This document shows, piece by piece, positions 41,612 to 51,788 of a stretch of DNA of 64,000 nt. The position numbers and the translations under genes were made by a program. Below the pieces are notes generated by a model. That model was not told the origin of the DNA. It saw nothing but the letters and a program-made list of their open reading frames with translations, and did no database searches. Origin of the DNA: an uncultured Xanthomonas sp. (lineage in GTDB: Bacteria; Pseudomonadota; Gammaproteobacteria; Xanthomonadales; Xanthomonadaceae); NCBI GenBank assembly GCA_943912265.1, contig CALTTS010000006.1, positions 1 to 64,000 of the forward strand, given 5' to 3'. Every line of letters starts with the position of its first letter. Position 1 is the stretch's first letter.

Positions 41612-42649
41612 ATGACGCCCGCGATGGCACTGCCCACCGAAAACCAGACCCTGATGTTCAACGAGGCCGCCGAAGCGGCCGACGTGATCGAGCGCCAGTT
41701 CGCACGCAATGCCGCCACGGTGGCGGCGCTGGCGGCCGAACTGCGCGCCGCGCCGCCGCCGTTCGTGGTCACCTGCGCGCGCGGCAGCTCGGACCACGCG
41801 GCCACCTATGCCAAGTACCTGTTCGAGACCCGCATCGGCATCGTCACCGCCTCGGCCTCGCCGTCGGTCGGCTCGGTGTACGAAGCGCCGCTGGCCTTGC
41901 GCGGCGCCTTGTATCTGGTGATTTCGCAGTCGGGCAAGAGCCCGGACCTGCTGCGCAACGCGCAGGCCGCCAAGGCTGCCGGCGCGCGCGTGGTGGCGCT
42001 GGTGAACGTCGAGGATTCGCCGCTGGCCGAACTGGCCGACACCGTGCTGCCTTTGTGCGCCGGGCCGGAGAAGAGCGTGGCGGCGACCAAGAGTTATCTG
42101 GCCTCGCTCGCGGCGATCCTGCAGCTGGGCGCGGCCTGGCACGGCGATGCCGCACTCGTCGCGACATTGGCGGGCTTGCCGGCGGCGCTGCGTCAGGCAT
42201 GGCAGGCCGACTGGCGGGCCGTCACCGATGGATTGGCGGACGCGCGCAACCTGTTCGTGCTCGGCCGCGGCCTCGGTCTGGCGGCGGCGCAGGAAGCCGC
42301 GTTGAAGTTCAAGGAAACCTGCGGCCTGCATGCCGAGGCTTACAGTTCGGCCGAGGTGAAGCACGGGCCGATGGCCTTGGTCGGCCCGGGCTTCCCGGTG
42401 CTGGCCTTCGCCCAGCCGGATGAAACCGGTGCCGGCACCGCTGCCGCTGCCGCCGAATTCCGCCAGCGTGGCGCCACGGTCTGGCTGGCCGGCGCGGGCG
42501 GCGATCTGCCGCTGGCCGATTCGGCCCCGGAAATCACGCCGCTGCTGACCATCCAGAGCTTCTACCGCGCGATCAATGCGCTGGCCCTGCGGCGCGGCTT
42601 CAACCCCGATCTGCCGCCGCATCTGAACAAGGTCACGGAGACGGTCTGA
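41612..42649 (+). CDS. nagB: Glucosamine-6-phosphate deaminase, SIS type
   Basis: A 345-residue two-SIS-domain isomerase/deaminase of the NagB-II/GlmS-isomerase type. First SIS: ARGSSDHAATYAKY and SQSGKSPDLLRNAQ. Second SIS: GRGLGLAAAQEAALKFKET and YSSAEVKHGPMALV. It converts GlcN-6-phosphate to fructose-6-phosphate plus ammonia. It lacks the glutamine amidotransferase domain of GlmS, which supports a catabolic role. The ATG at 41612 follows the nagQ stop by 10 bp; nagA overlaps its own stop (TGATG). Confidence 0.93.
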   Translation: MTPAMALPTENQTLMFNEAAEAADVIERQFARNAATVAALAAELRAAPPPFVVTCARGSSDHAATYAKYLFETRIGIVTASASPSVGSVYEAPLALRGALYLVISQSGKSPDLLRNAQAAKAAGARVVALVNVEDSPLAELADTVLPLCAGPEKSVAATKSYLASLAAILQLGAAWHGDAALVATLAGLPAALRQAWQADWRAVTDGLADARNLFVLGRGLGLAAAQEAALKFKETCGLHAEAYSSAEVKHGPMALVGPGFPVLAFAQPDETGAGTAAAAAEFRQRGATVWLAGAGGDLPLADSAPEITPLLTIQSFYRAINALALRRGFNPDLPPHLNKVTETV

Positions 42650-43788
42650 TGGCCATGGTGCTGCGCAACGGCCGGGTGCTGGCCGGCGAGGTCTTCCGCG
42701 ACGACGTCGCGGTGGTGATCGAGGACGCCCGCATCGCCGATGTGCGGCCGGCCGACGATCCGCATCTGGCCGGGCTGCCCGCTCGCGATCTGGAGGGCGG
42801 CTGGCTGATGCCCGGCTTTATCGACATCCAGGTCAACGGCGGCGGCGGCGTGCTGTTCAACAACGAGCCCACGCCTGACGGCTTGCGCGCCATCGCCGCG
42901 GCGCACCGCCGCTTCGGCACCACCGGCCTGTTGCCGACGCTGATCAGCGACACCCCGGAAAAGATGGCGCTGGCCGTGGCCGCCGCGCGCCAGGCCATCG
43001 CCGACGGCGTGCCGGGCATCCTCGGCATCCATCTGGAAGGGCCGTACATCAATCCCGTGCGCAAGGGCACGCACGATGCGCACATGCTGCGCCTGCCGGA
43101 CACGCGCGAGATCGAGGTCGATACCTCGCTCGGCAACGGCGTCACCCTGATCACGCTGGCACCGGAAGAGGTGCCACCGGCGGACATCCGCGCCTTCGTC
43201 GAGCGCGGCGCGATTGTCTTTGGCGGGCACAGCGCGGCCAGCTATGAGCAGGCCCTTGCCGGCATCGCGTCCGGCATCCGCGGCTTCACCCACCTGTACA
43301 ACGCCATGAGCCAACTGGTGGGGCGCGAACCCGGCATGGCCGGTGCCGCGCTGGATGATCCGGATACCTGGGTGGGCATCATCGCCGACGGCGTGCACGT
43401 GCATCCGGCCAGCCTGCGCATCGCGGTGAAGGCCAAGCCGCGCGGCAAGGTGATGCTGGTGACCGATGCCATGCCGCCGGTGGGTTCGGAGAACAAGAGC
43501 TACCAGCTCAACGGCGAAACCGTCAGCGACGTGGACGGGGTGATCCGCAACAGCGCCGGTGCGCTGGCCGGTTCCGCGCTGGACATGGCCACCGCGGTGC
43601 GCAACGCGGTGCGCTGGCTGGGCGTGGACCTGGCCGAGGCCGCGCGCATGGCCTCGCTGTACCCGGCGCAGTGCCTGCGCATCGACGACCGCTACGGCCG
43701 CATCGTGGCCGGCCACCGCGCCGACCTGGTGCTGCTCGACCGCGAACTGCAGGTGCGCGACACCTGGATCGGCGGGATCGCCGCATGA
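42649..43788 (+). CDS. nagA: N-acetylglucosamine-6-phosphate deacetylase
   Basis: A 379-residue amidohydrolase that turns GlcNAc-6-phosphate into GlcN-6-phosphate and acetate. The N-terminal motif is PGFIDIQVNGGGG, the E. coli-like Gln/Asn variant. The metal-binding Glu is in HLEGPYINPVRKGTHD, His residues are in GHSAAS and THLYNAMS, and the catalytic Asp is in VTDAMPPVG. It is translationally coupled to nagB upstream and to nagX downstream (ATGA). Confidence 0.96.
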   Translation: MAMVLRNGRVLAGEVFRDDVAVVIEDARIADVRPADDPHLAGLPARDLEGGWLMPGFIDIQVNGGGGVLFNNEPTPDGLRAIAAAHRRFGTTGLLPTLISDTPEKMALAVAAARQAIADGVPGILGIHLEGPYINPVRKGTHDAHMLRLPDTREIEVDTSLGNGVTLITLAPEEVPPADIRAFVERGAIVFGGHSAASYEQALAGIASGIRGFTHLYNAMSQLVGREPGMAGAALDDPDTWVGIIADGVHVHPASLRIAVKAKPRGKVMLVTDAMPPVGSENKSYQLNGETVSDVDGVIRNSAGALAGSALDMATAVRNAVRWLGVDLAEAARMASLYPAQCLRIDDRYGRIVAGHRADLVLLDRELQVRDTWIGGIAA

Positions 43789-44864
43789 CGGCCGCCGCGC
43801 GCCCGCCGCGCCTGGCCTCGGTGGATGCGCTGCGCGGGCTGACCGTGGCGGCGATGCTGCTGGTCAACGATCCCGGCGACTGGGGCCACGTCTACGCGCC
43901 GCTGCTGCATTCGGAGTGGAACGGCTGCACCCCGACCGATCTGGTGTTCCCGTTCTTCCTGTTCATCGTCGGCGTGTCGATCGCGCTCGGCGTGGCGCCG
44001 CGGGTGGACGCCGGGGCCGACCTGCACGGCATCCGCCGCGCGGTGCTGGTGCGCGCGGCCAGGATCGCCGGGCTCGGCCTGCTGCTGAACCTGCTGGCGT
44101 TCTGGCTGCTCGACAGGCCGGAGTTCCGGCCGTGGGGCGTGCTGCAGCGGATCGGCGTGTGCTTCCTCGCCGCCGGCTGCGTGGCGACCTGGCTGCGGCC
44201 GCGCGCGCAGTGGGCGCTGCTGGCCGCGCTGCTGCTCGGTTACGGCGTGCTGCTGGCCGCCAGCGGCGGCACCGCGCCGTGGACCAACCTCGCCAGCCGC
44301 GTGGACACGGCACTGCTCGGCCCGCACGTGTACCAGTTCGATGCCGCCAGCGGCCGTGGCCACGACCCGGAAGGCCTGCTGAGCACCCTGCCGGCCCTCG
44401 CCAGCGTGCTGCTCGGCCTGCGCGCCGGCGACTGGCTGCGGCACGGCCGCAGCACGCGCCTGCTCGGGGCCGGGTTCGCGCTGCTGGTGCTGGGCGCGTT
44501 GGTCGCGTGCGTCCAGCCGATGAACAAGAACCTGTGGACGCCGGCCTACGCGCTGTGGACGGCCGGCTGGGGCGCGCTGGCGCTGTGGCTGGCGCACCGC
44601 TGGGTGGACGTGCGCGGCTGGCCGCCGCTGGGCCGCAGTTTCGGCGTCAACGCCATCACCGCCTATGCCGGTTCGGAGGCGATGATGATCGTGCTGATGG
44701 GCCTGGGCTGGCTGGAGCCGCTCTACCGGGTCGGGTTCGCCGGCTGGATGACGCCGCGCTTCGGCCCCTACCTGCCTTCGCTGGCCTTTGCCGTGGTTTT
44801 CACCGCGCTGTGGTGGGGCGTGGTCCGGTGGATGGACCGGCGCGGCCTCTATCTCAAGCTCTGA
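43785..44864 (+). CDS. nagX: NagX-type membrane acyltransferase-like protein (DUF5009/HGSNAT-like)
   Basis: A 359-residue inner-membrane protein with about ten helices. The family N terminus is SVDALRGLTVAAMLLVNDPG followed by HSEWNGCTPTDLVFPFFLF, and RIGVCFLAAG lies mid-protein. Related to heparan alpha-glucosaminide N-acetyltransferase. In several proteobacteria nagX is part of GlcNAc operons; its exact reaction (transmembrane acetylation of glucosamine or another amino sugar) is not established. Last gene of the nag operon, ending 6 bp from the convergent cca gene. Confidence 0.85.
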   Translation: MTAAARPPRLASVDALRGLTVAAMLLVNDPGDWGHVYAPLLHSEWNGCTPTDLVFPFFLFIVGVSIALGVAPRVDAGADLHGIRRAVLVRAARIAGLGLLLNLLAFWLLDRPEFRPWGVLQRIGVCFLAAGCVATWLRPRAQWALLAALLLGYGVLLAASGGTAPWTNLASRVDTALLGPHVYQFDAASGRGHDPEGLLSTLPALASVLLGLRAGDWLRHGRSTRLLGAGFALLVLGALVACVQPMNKNLWTPAYALWTAGWGALALWLAHRWVDVRGWPPLGRSFGVNAITAYAGSEAMMIVLMGLGWLEPLYRVGFAGWMTPRFGPYLPSLAFAVVFTALWWGVVRWMDRRGLYLKL

Positions 44865-44870
44865 GGCGGG

Positions 44871-46124
44871 TCAGCGCGGGCGCCGCGCCGCGCCGATCGC
44901 GGCGGCCCGTGCCCGGGCCAGGGCCTGGCCGATCTGCGGGCCGTCCATGCCCGGCGCGACCACGTCGCGCGCATTGACCGCCAGCGCCGCGGCATGCAGC
45001 CGGCACAGTTCCGGGCCTTGCGGATAGGCGGTTTCCCCGAAGCCGAGCCGTCCGCGCGCGTCGGCCTCGCAGGCCAGCGCCAGCGCGGCGATCCGCTCGG
45101 GCCGGCGGAAGGCGTCGCAGCGGCCGAGCAGGTCGAGCACGGTGGCGTCGCGCAGTTCCGGCAGGCGGTGCACGTTGAGGTGTTCGCGGCAGACGATGAC
45201 GGCCAGGTCGCGGATGTCCGCGGGCAGCTTCAGCCGTTCGCACAGCGCTTTCACCGGCGCCACGCCGCGCTGTTCGTGCATCACGTGGCGCGGCCATTCG
45301 GCCGGCGGCGTCAGCGCCTTGCCGAGGTCGTGGACGAGCGCGGCGAAACCCACGGCGGCGTCGCCCGGCGCGATCCGCGCGGCGACGTCGCAGACCAGCT
45401 CGACGTGGCGGCCGGTGTCGATTTCCGGGTGGTAGTCGGCGCGCTGCGGCACGCCGTACAGCGCATCCACTTCGGGCAGCACCGCGGCCAGCGCGCCGGC
45501 CGCGCGCAAGGTCTGCAGGAAGGCCGAGGGCCGCGCCGCGGCCAGCGCCTTGCGCAGTTCCTGCCACACCCGCTCCGGCACCAGCGCGTCGAGTTCGCCG
45601 CTGGCGGCCATCTGCCGCATCAGCGCCAGCGTTTCCGGCGCCACGGTAAAGCCCAGCGGCGCGAAGCGGGCCATGAAGCGGGCCGCGCGCAGCACCCGCA
45701 GCGGGTCTTCGACGAAGGCCGGGCCGACGTGGCGCAGCACCCGCGCCTGCAGGTCGGCCACGCCGCCGTACGGGTCGACCAGCGCGCCGTCCGCCGTCTG
45801 GGCGATGGCGTTGAGGGTGAAGTCGCGGCGCAGCAGGTCTTCCTCCAGGGTGACCGACGGCGCGGCATCGACGACGAAGCCGCGGTAGCCGCGGCCGGAC
45901 TTGCGCTCGGTGCGGGCCAGCGCGTGCTCCTCGCCGGTGTCCGGGTGCAGGAACACGGGGAAGTCGCGGCCGACCGCGCGGAAGCCGGCCGCTTCCATCG
46001 CCTCGGGAGTGGTGCCGACGACCACCCAGTCGCGGTCGCCGGGCGCCAGGCCGAGCAGGCGGTCGCGCACCGCGCCGCCGACCAGCAGGGCGCGGGCGCC
46101 GTCCGGCAGCCGCCGCGCGCTCAT
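44871..46124 (-). CDS. cca: Multifunctional CCA tRNA nucleotidyltransferase
   Basis: Adds or repairs the 3' CCA of tRNAs. The 417 residues include the class II nucleotidyltransferase motif [13 protein letters not shown] with catalytic GDRDW (D30, D32), [10 protein letters not shown], a head domain [12 protein letters not shown] and an HD phosphohydrolase domain ([12 protein letters not shown]) as in the long E. coli-type enzyme. The ATG at 46124 overlaps the stop of the antiporter gene (ATGA), so the two are coupled. Confidence 0.95.
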   Translation of the reverse strand: MSARRLPDGARALLVGGAVRDRLLGLAPGDRDWVVVGTTPEAMEAAGFRAVGRDFPVFLHPDTGEEHALARTERKSGRGYRGFVVDAAPSVTLEEDLLRRDFTLNAIAQTADGALVDPYGGVADLQARVLRHVGPAFVEDPLRVLRAARFMARFAPLGFTVAPETLALMRQMAASGELDALVPERVWQELRKALAAARPSAFLQTLRAAGALAAVLPEVDALYGVPQRADYHPEIDTGRHVELVCDVAARIAPGDAAVGFAALVHDLGKALTPPAEWPRHVMHEQRGVAPVKALCERLKLPADIRDLAVIVCREHLNVHRLPELRDATVLDLLGRCDAFRRPERIAALALACEADARGRLGFGETAYPQGPELCRLHAAALAVNARDVVAPGMDGPQIGQALARARAAAIGAARRPR

Positions 46125-47959
46125 GCCGGCCCGGGGCCGGCGGGCTTGCGCGTGCCGGCGCGCGGCGATTCGGTCAGGTCGGCCTCGAACAGCTTCATCA
46201 GGTCCTGGCGCGAATCCTGCGCGGTCTGCACCAGCGCGGCCTCGTCGTCGTAGATCAGGTACTGGCGGCGCAGCAGCTCCTCGTCGTGCTCGCGGAAGCG
46301 GCGCGTGTGCGCGGCGGCCACGTCCGGCGGCAGGCCCAGTTCCACCAGCACCTTCTCGCCCATCTCCAGGCTGGAGCCGAACACTTCGCGGAACGGCTCC
46401 ACGCCCATGTCCATCAGCCGCCACGCATGCTGGCGGTTGCGCGCGCGCGCCAGCACCTTGGCCTGCGGGTACATCCGCCGGATCAGCCGGCAGGCCTTGA
46501 TGTTGGTGTCCGGGTCGTCCATCGCCACCACGAACAGGCGGATGCCGGCGCCGCCGGCCGCGCGCAGCAGGTCCGGCCGGGTCGGGTCGCCGTAGTAGAT
46601 GATGTTGCCGAAGCGGCGCAGCGTGTCCACCGTCTCCGGGCTGTGCTCGAGCGCGACGAACGGGATGTGCTGGGCGGTGAGCAGGCGCGCGACGATCTGG
46701 CCGAAGCGGCCCATGCCGGCGATCAGCACCTGCGGCTGCTGCGCGGCGATGTCGGCGTATTCGTTCTCGCTGGGCCGGGGCTTGTCGGGCTTGGCCGGCG
46801 CGGTGCCGAGCCAGCGGCCCACCAGGATCAGCAGCAGCGGGGTCAGCGCCATCGACAGGCCGACGATGGCCACCAGCCGGTCGTGGTTGGCCGGGCCGAT
46901 CAGCCGGTAGCGCAGGCCCTCGTTGAGCACCACGAAGGCGAATTCGCCGCCCAGCCACAGCACGCTGCCGAGCATCAGCGCGCTGCGCGCGGGCAGCCTG
47001 GCCAGCCGGCCGATGCCGTACAGCAGGGTGAACTTGACCACCAGCAGGGTGGCCACGCCGGCGGCGATCAGCCCCGGCTCGGCGGTCACGCGGGTCAGGT
47101 CGATGCCCATGCCCACGGCGATGAAGAACAGGCCCAGCAGCAGCCCCTGGAACGGCTCGATCTGCGATTCCAGCTCGTGGCGGAATTCCGAATCGGCCAG
47201 CAGCACGCCGGCCAGGAACGCGCCCAGGCCCGGGCTCAGCCCGGCCTCCTGCATGAACCAGGCATTGCCCAGCACCACCAACAGCGCGCTGGCGGTGAAC
47301 ACCTCGGGCATGCCGGTGCGCGCGACCGCGCGGAACAGGTGGCGCAGCACGAAGCGCCCGCCCAGCACCACCAGGGCGATGGCGCCGATCGCCTTGGCCG
47401 CGGCCTGCCAGGACAGGGTGTCGTTGTCGGCCGATCCGCCGAGCAGCGGGATCGCGGCCAGCAGCGGGATCGCGATGAGGTCCTGGAACAGCAGGATCGC
47501 GAAGGCCAGCCGGCCGAAGTCGGTGTTCAGTTCCTTGCGCTCGGCCAGCAGCTGCAGGCACACCGCGGTGGAGGACAGGGCCAGGGCGACGCCGACCACG
47601 ATCGCGCCCTTCCATTTGAAGTAGCCCAGCTCCAGCCACATCACCACCGCCAGCACCGCCGCGGTGATGAAGACCTGCAGGCCGCCGGCGCCGAAGATCG
47701 GCTTGCGCATCAGCTTCAGGCGCGCCGGCGACAGCTCCAGGCCGATCACGAACAGCAGCATCACCACGCCGATCTCGGCGGCGTTGAGGATGCGGTCGGC
47801 GTCCTGCACGAAGCCCAGCCCGTCCGGCCCCAGCATCACCCCGGCCACCAGGTAGGCGAGCACGGCGCCCAGGCCGAGCCGCTTGAACACGGGCACGGCG
47901 ATGACCGCCGCCAGCAGCAGCACCAACGCCAGTTCCAGACCGCCACCACTGCTGTGCAT
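46121..47959 (-). CDS. KefB/KefC-type monovalent cation:proton antiporter (CPA2)
   Basis: A 612-residue antiporter: 12-13 membrane helices ([18 protein letters not shown] onward, with LSPARL and [14 protein letters not shown]) and a cytoplasmic RCK/TrkA-N domain with the Rossmann motif [17 protein letters not shown] and [11 protein letters not shown]. KefB/C proteins release K+ in exchange for H+ when electrophiles deplete or modify glutathione. The ATG at 47959 is chosen because GGAGGTG lies 8 bases upstream; CATAAT at 47979-47984 may be its -10 box. Confidence 0.9.
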   Translation of the reverse strand: MHSSGGGLELALVLLLAAVIAVPVFKRLGLGAVLAYLVAGVMLGPDGLGFVQDADRILNAAEIGVVMLLFVIGLELSPARLKLMRKPIFGAGGLQVFITAAVLAVVMWLELGYFKWKGAIVVGVALALSSTAVCLQLLAERKELNTDFGRLAFAILLFQDLIAIPLLAAIPLLGGSADNDTLSWQAAAKAIGAIALVVLGGRFVLRHLFRAVARTGMPEVFTASALLVVLGNAWFMQEAGLSPGLGAFLAGVLLADSEFRHELESQIEPFQGLLLGLFFIAVGMGIDLTRVTAEPGLIAAGVATLLVVKFTLLYGIGRLARLPARSALMLGSVLWLGGEFAFVVLNEGLRYRLIGPANHDRLVAIVGLSMALTPLLLILVGRWLGTAPAKPDKPRPSENEYADIAAQQPQVLIAGMGRFGQIVARLLTAQHIPFVALEHSPETVDTLRRFGNIIYYGDPTRPDLLRAAGGAGIRLFVVAMDDPDTNIKACRLIRRMYPQAKVLARARNRQHAWRLMDMGVEPFREVFGSSLEMGEKVLVELGLPPDVAAAHTRRFREHDEELLRRQYLIYDDEAALVQTAQDSRQDLMKLFEADLTESPRAGTRKPAGPGPA

Positions 47960-48090
47960 GCACGCACCTCCGGCGCACATTATGACGGCGCGGCGATGCC
48001 CGTGCCGCCGGCCGCCGCCAGGCCGGCCGGTTGAACGCGCCCCGGGCCGCCTGCTAGCGTCGCGGCTCCCGTCCTCGCCGGAGCCCGATC

Positions 48091-48963
48091 ATGAAACGCC
48101 GGATGCTCGCGCTGTGCGCATTGCTGCTGACCCTGCCCGCGCTTGCCGCCATCCCGGCCGCGGTGCGCCAGCAGATCGAATCCAGCCGCCTGGTCACCGG
48201 CACGATCACCGTCGACGAGCAGGGGCAGGTGGCCGACTACGCACTGGACGAGGCTTCCGACCTCGGCCCGGCGCTGGCCGATTTCATCGGCCGCAACGTC
48301 CGCACCTGGCATTTCGTCCCGCCGCTGCAGGACGGCCGGCCGGTCAGGCTGAAGAACCGGATGAACATCCGGCTGGTGGCCCGCAAAGGCGAGGCCGACG
48401 GCAGCTTCGACGTCGAACTGCGCCACGCCAGCTTCCAGCCGTTGCAGCAGCCGGAAGGCTTTGCCGTCGCCAGCGTCCCCGGCACCGGCATGAAGCCGCC
48501 GCGCTACCCGGAGGCGGCGGCCAGGGGCGGCGTGCAGGGCACGGTCTATCTGGTGGTCAAGGTGGGGCGCGACGGCCGGGTCGAGGACGTGGTGGCCGAG
48601 CAGGTCAACCTGCGCACGGCCGGCAACGACAAGCAGATGGCCTACATGCGCAAGTTGCTGGCCCAGCCCGCCCTCGAAGCGGCGCGCGGATGGCGGTTCG
48701 TCCCGCCGACCCGCGGCGAGGAGGCCGATCGGCCGTTCTGGTCGGCGCGGATTCCGGTCAACTACGCGCTTGGCGGCGATGCCGGCGCCGACCGCGAGAA
48801 CCGCTGGCAGACCTACATTCCCGGCCCGCGCCAGACGGTGCCGTGGCGCGACTGGGACGCCTCGCAGGACATCGCCCCGGACAGCCTGCTGGCGGGCAGC
48901 GTCGCCCCGGTCGGCGACGTCGCCGGCAGCCTGCGCCTGCTGACCCCGCTCGGCGCGTCCTGA
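48091..48963 (+). CDS. Exported protein with two TonB-C-like domains
   Basis: A 290-residue protein with a signal peptide (LALCALLLTLPALAA). Residues about 125-205 match the TonB C-terminal domain (PPRYPEAAARGGVQGTVYLV, ALEAARGWRFVPP). An earlier segment (RLVTGTITVDEQGQVADYAL to NVRTWHFVPP) repeats the same pattern in shorter form. There is no retained membrane anchor and no Pro/Lys-rich spacer, so it is not a normal TonB. It may be a periplasmic helper that binds receptors or peptidoglycan; the function is unknown. Confidence 0.72.
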   Translation: MKRRMLALCALLLTLPALAAIPAAVRQQIESSRLVTGTITVDEQGQVADYALDEASDLGPALADFIGRNVRTWHFVPPLQDGRPVRLKNRMNIRLVARKGEADGSFDVELRHASFQPLQQPEGFAVASVPGTGMKPPRYPEAAARGGVQGTVYLVVKVGRDGRVEDVVAEQVNLRTAGNDKQMAYMRKLLAQPALEAARGWRFVPPTRGEEADRPFWSARIPVNYALGGDAGADRENRWQTYIPGPRQTVPWRDWDASQDIAPDSLLAGSVAPVGDVAGSLRLLTPLGAS

Positions 48964-49005
48964 ACCGCGCTCGCCCCCCGGGGAAACCCGCGCACTCCTG
49001 AAACG

Positions 49006-49035
49006 CACGAAGCCCCGGTTCCCCGGGGCTTCGTG
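49006..49035. terminator. Bidirectional terminator between TonB-C gene and rho
   Basis: A 13-bp perfect stem (49006-49018 with 49023-49035) around a TTCC loop lies between two convergent genes. No long T-run on either side, but the stem is strong. Confidence 0.65.
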
Positions 49036-49088
49036 GCCGTGCCTGCGGCGTGATGCTCAGTGATGGATCTTCGCGCCGAAGAGGCCGT

Positions 49089-50864
49089 TCACCGCTTCAT
49101 GGACGAGAAAAACTCGTCGTTCGACTTGGTGTTCTTCATCTTGTCCAGCAGGAACTCCATCGCCGCGATCTCGTCCATCGGGTGCAGCAGCTTGCGCAGG
49201 ATCCAGATCTTCTGCAGCAGTTCCGGCTCGATCAGCAGGTCCTCGCGGCGGGTGCCGGAGCGGTTGATGTCGATGGCCGGGTAGACGCGCTTCTCGGCGA
49301 TGCGGCGGTTCAGGTGCACTTCGCTGTTGCCGGTGCCCTTGAACTCTTCGTAGATCACCTCGTCCATCTTGCTGCCGGTGTCGATCAGCGCGGTGGCGAT
49401 GATGGTCAGCGAGCCGCCTTCCTCGACGTTGCGCGCGGCGCCGAAGAAGCGCTTGGGCCGGTGCAGCGCGTTGGCGTCCACGCCGCCGGTCAGCACCTTG
49501 CCGGAGCTGGGCACGACGTTGTTGTAGGCACGCGCCAGGCGGGTGATCGAGTCGAGCAGGATCACCACGTCCTTCTTGTGCTCGACCAGGCGCTTGGCGC
49601 GCTCGATCACCATCTCGGCGACCTGCACGTGGCGCGCGGCCGGCTCGTCGAAGGTGGAGCTGATGACCTCGCCGCGCACGGTGCGCTGCATTTCGGTCAC
49701 TTCTTCCGGCCGCTCGTCGATCAGCAGCACGATCAGGTGCACGTCCGGATGGTTGGTGGTGATGGCCGTGGCCACCTGCTGCATCAGCATCGTCTTGCCG
49801 GCCTTGGGCGGGGAGACGATCAGCGCGCGCTGGCCTTTGCCCTGCGGCGCCATCAGATCGAGGATGCGGCCGGTGATGTCCTCCGAGGAGCCGTTGCCGC
49901 GCTCCAGGGTGAAGCGGCGGCGCGGGAACAGCGGGGTCAGGTTCTCGAACAGGACCTTGTTCTTGCTCTTCTCCAGCGGCTCGCCGTTGATCGTGTCGAT
50001 CGTGGACAGGGCGAAGTAGCGCTCGCCGTCCTTCGGCCAGCGGATGCGGCCGGACAGATAGTCGCCGGTGCGCAGGTTGAAGCGGCGGATCTGGCTGGGC
50101 GAGATGTAGGTGTCGTCCGGGCCGGCCAGGTAGCTGGCCTCGGCCGCGCGCAGGAAGCCGAAGCCGTCCGGCAGGATTTCCAGCACGCCGTCGGCGACCA
50201 CGCCTTCGCCGTGGCGGGTGAGCACCTTGAGCAGGGCGAAGATGACGTCCTGCTTGCGCGCGCGGGCCACGCCCTCGTGGATGCTCAGCTGGTCGGCCAG
50301 CTCGAGCAGGCGCTGGGCCGGCATCTGCTTGAGGTCGCTCAGGGTGTACTGCGGGAAGCCTTCCGGCACGGTCGGCTGCGGCCGCGGCGGGAAGTTCTCG
50401 TTGCCGCCGCCTTCCTGGGGCGCGCCGTCGTTGCCGAAACGCTCGCGGTTGCGCTCGCGGCGGTTGCGGAACCGGTCGCGGCGGTTGTTGTTGCCGCCGT
50501 TGTTGTTGCGGTTGCCACCGTCCTGCTGCGGGCGCTGGTCGCCGCGCGAGGGGTCGTTGTCGGACGCGCCGGCATCGGTGCCGTTGCCGGCGTTTTCCGG
50601 CGCCTGATCGCGGCCGCCGGCGGGTGCCGGCGCGGCGGTTTCGGCCGGCGGCTGCGGCGGCGCGGGGCGTTCGGCCGCGGGAGCCGGGGCGGCGGGCGCG
50701 GGCACGGACGTGGAGGTTTCGGCCGGCATGGCCGTCGAGTCGGGGTTTTCGGTCATCGTGGCGGCTTTGGCTGCACGGGGTTTGCGCACGCGCTTTTCGG
50801 CGGGCGCATGGTCGACCGGCGCGGTGTCCGCGCTCCCGGTCTCAGGGGGGGTGTTCTCTGACAA
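49089..50864 (-). CDS. rho: Transcription termination factor Rho
   Basis: The hexameric RNA-dependent ATPase that ends transcripts. The 591 residues comprise a roughly 170-residue low-complexity N-terminal extension (Ala/Pro-rich, then Asn/Arg-rich [11 protein letters not shown]), followed by the standard protein: helical [19 protein letters not shown], the RNA-binding cold-shock domain [11 protein letters not shown], Walker A SPPKAGKT and Q-loop [20 protein letters not shown] at 50864 is taken as the start because AGAGGAA lies about 7 bases upstream and the encoded [10 protein letters not shown] resembles family N termini; no ATG fits as well. The gene lies 258 bp after trxA. Confidence 0.95.
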   Translation of the reverse strand: MSENTPPETGSADTAPVDHAPAEKRVRKPRAAKAATMTENPDSTAMPAETSTSVPAPAAPAPAAERPAPPQPPAETAAPAPAGGRDQAPENAGNGTDAGASDNDPSRGDQRPQQDGGNRNNNGGNNNRRDRFRNRRERNRERFGNDGAPQEGGGNENFPPRPQPTVPEGFPQYTLSDLKQMPAQRLLELADQLSIHEGVARARKQDVIFALLKVLTRHGEGVVADGVLEILPDGFGFLRAAEASYLAGPDDTYISPSQIRRFNLRTGDYLSGRIRWPKDGERYFALSTIDTINGEPLEKSKNKVLFENLTPLFPRRRFTLERGNGSSEDITGRILDLMAPQGKGQRALIVSPPKAGKTMLMQQVATAITTNHPDVHLIVLLIDERPEEVTEMQRTVRGEVISSTFDEPAARHVQVAEMVIERAKRLVEHKKDVVILLDSITRLARAYNNVVPSSGKVLTGGVDANALHRPKRFFGAARNVEEGGSLTIIATALIDTGSKMDEVIYEEFKGTGNSEVHLNRRIAEKRVYPAIDINRSGTRREDLLIEPELLQKIWILRKLLHPMDEIAAMEFLLDKMKNTKSNDEFFSSMKR

Positions 50865-51122
50865 GTGCGTGTTCCTCTCGCTGTGCGTGCGAGCGCCCGG
50901 GTGGCGGGCGAGGTTCGAAGGTGGGAACGGACGGGGTGCTGTTCTGGCCGGCCGGGACGAAGGTCCTCGGCGGCATGCGGTGCCCGGGCGGGCGATCGGA
51001 TGGGCCGACAGTAGCATCGGCCGCGGGACCGCGGCAAGCCGTGCCGGCGGGGGTTCAGGTCCGGGCAAGGCGCCGGACCGGTGTGCCGCCCGCCCGGGGG
51101 CGGCCGGCACGGGGAAGGCGGC

Positions 51123-51461
51123 TCAGGCGGCGGTGCCGAGCGCCTTGTCGATCATCTGGGTCAGCGGGCCCTTGCCGACGGCGCCGATCTGGGTGGCCTG
51201 GATCTCGCCGTCCTTGAACAGCAGCAGCATCGGGATCGAGCGCACGTGGTACTTCACCGCGGTGGCGCGGTGCTCGTCGACGTTGAGCTTGGCGATCTTC
51301 AGCTTGCCGTCGTAGTGGTCGGCCAGCTCGTCCAGCACCGGGGCGATCATCTTGCACGGGCCGCACCATTCGGCCCAGAAATCGACGAGCACGGGCTCGC
51401 CGGACTGCAGCACGGCGGTGTCGAAATCGGCGTCGCCGACGTGGATGACCTTCTCGCTCAC
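51123..51461 (-). CDS. trxA: Thioredoxin 1
   Basis: A 112-residue cytosolic disulfide reductase. WCGPC active site at 32-36, [19 protein letters not shown] and the cis-Pro in SIPMLLLF. The start is a GTG at 51461: AGGAG lies 6 bases upstream of it, whereas it is only one base from the ATG at 51467, too close to use. The order rhlB (divergent) - trxA - rho is conserved with other gammaproteobacteria. Confidence 0.96.
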   Translation of the reverse strand: MSEKVIHVGDADFDTAVLQSGEPVLVDFWAEWCGPCKMIAPVLDELADHYDGKLKIAKLNVDEHRATAVKYHVRSIPMLLLFKDGEIQATQIGAVGKGPLTQMIDKALGTAA

Positions 51462-51788
51462 TGGCATCTCCTGGGAGGGTTCGCTGAGCCGCGGCCGGCG
51501 CGCCGGGCCGCTTGCGGATAGACTGGTGGCTCTCGCGGCGAAGTCAAGGGTCGGGCCGTGGGCGCCGCGCCGGCCGGAAGGCGCGCAGTGTGCGATGCCG
51601 CCGGCGGCCTTGCAAGCCGACCCGGCCGTTCCCGGGCCGGCCCGCCATGCCCGCTGCTCCGCCCGTCCCGCCGGGATATCCCCGCATCGTTCATAATTGG
51701 CCGATCGCAGGCGACCCTGCCGGGCGGACGCCCCGGAACCGGCGCACCCCGCACATGCGGATGCGTGCCCACCACAGAAGAAGAGATG
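51462..51788. other. Divergent control region between trxA and rhlB
   Basis: 327 bp without a gene. CATAAT at 51692-51697 is a possible -10 box on the plus strand for rhlB, without a recognisable -35. An AGAAGAAGAG purine tract before 51786 serves as ribosome site for rhlB. Nothing else stands out. Confidence 0.5.

Noticed and set aside
44871..47978. Apparent 1035-residue fusion ending in the CCA nucleotidyltransferase
   Set aside because: Only the last 417 residues are real; the upstream part is an out-of-frame reading of the antiporter gene. The cca start overlaps the antiporter stop by ATGA.
46286..48034. Long plus-strand frame (582 codons, His/Gln-rich) opposite the KefB-type antiporter
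   Set aside because: Antisense shadow of a conserved membrane protein; the Gln/His richness comes from reading Leu/Ala codons backwards.
49480..49530. GACGTTGTTGTAG inside rho considered as another NagQ-type site
   Set aside because: Only a partial match, not palindromic, and inside a conserved coding region far from any promoter.
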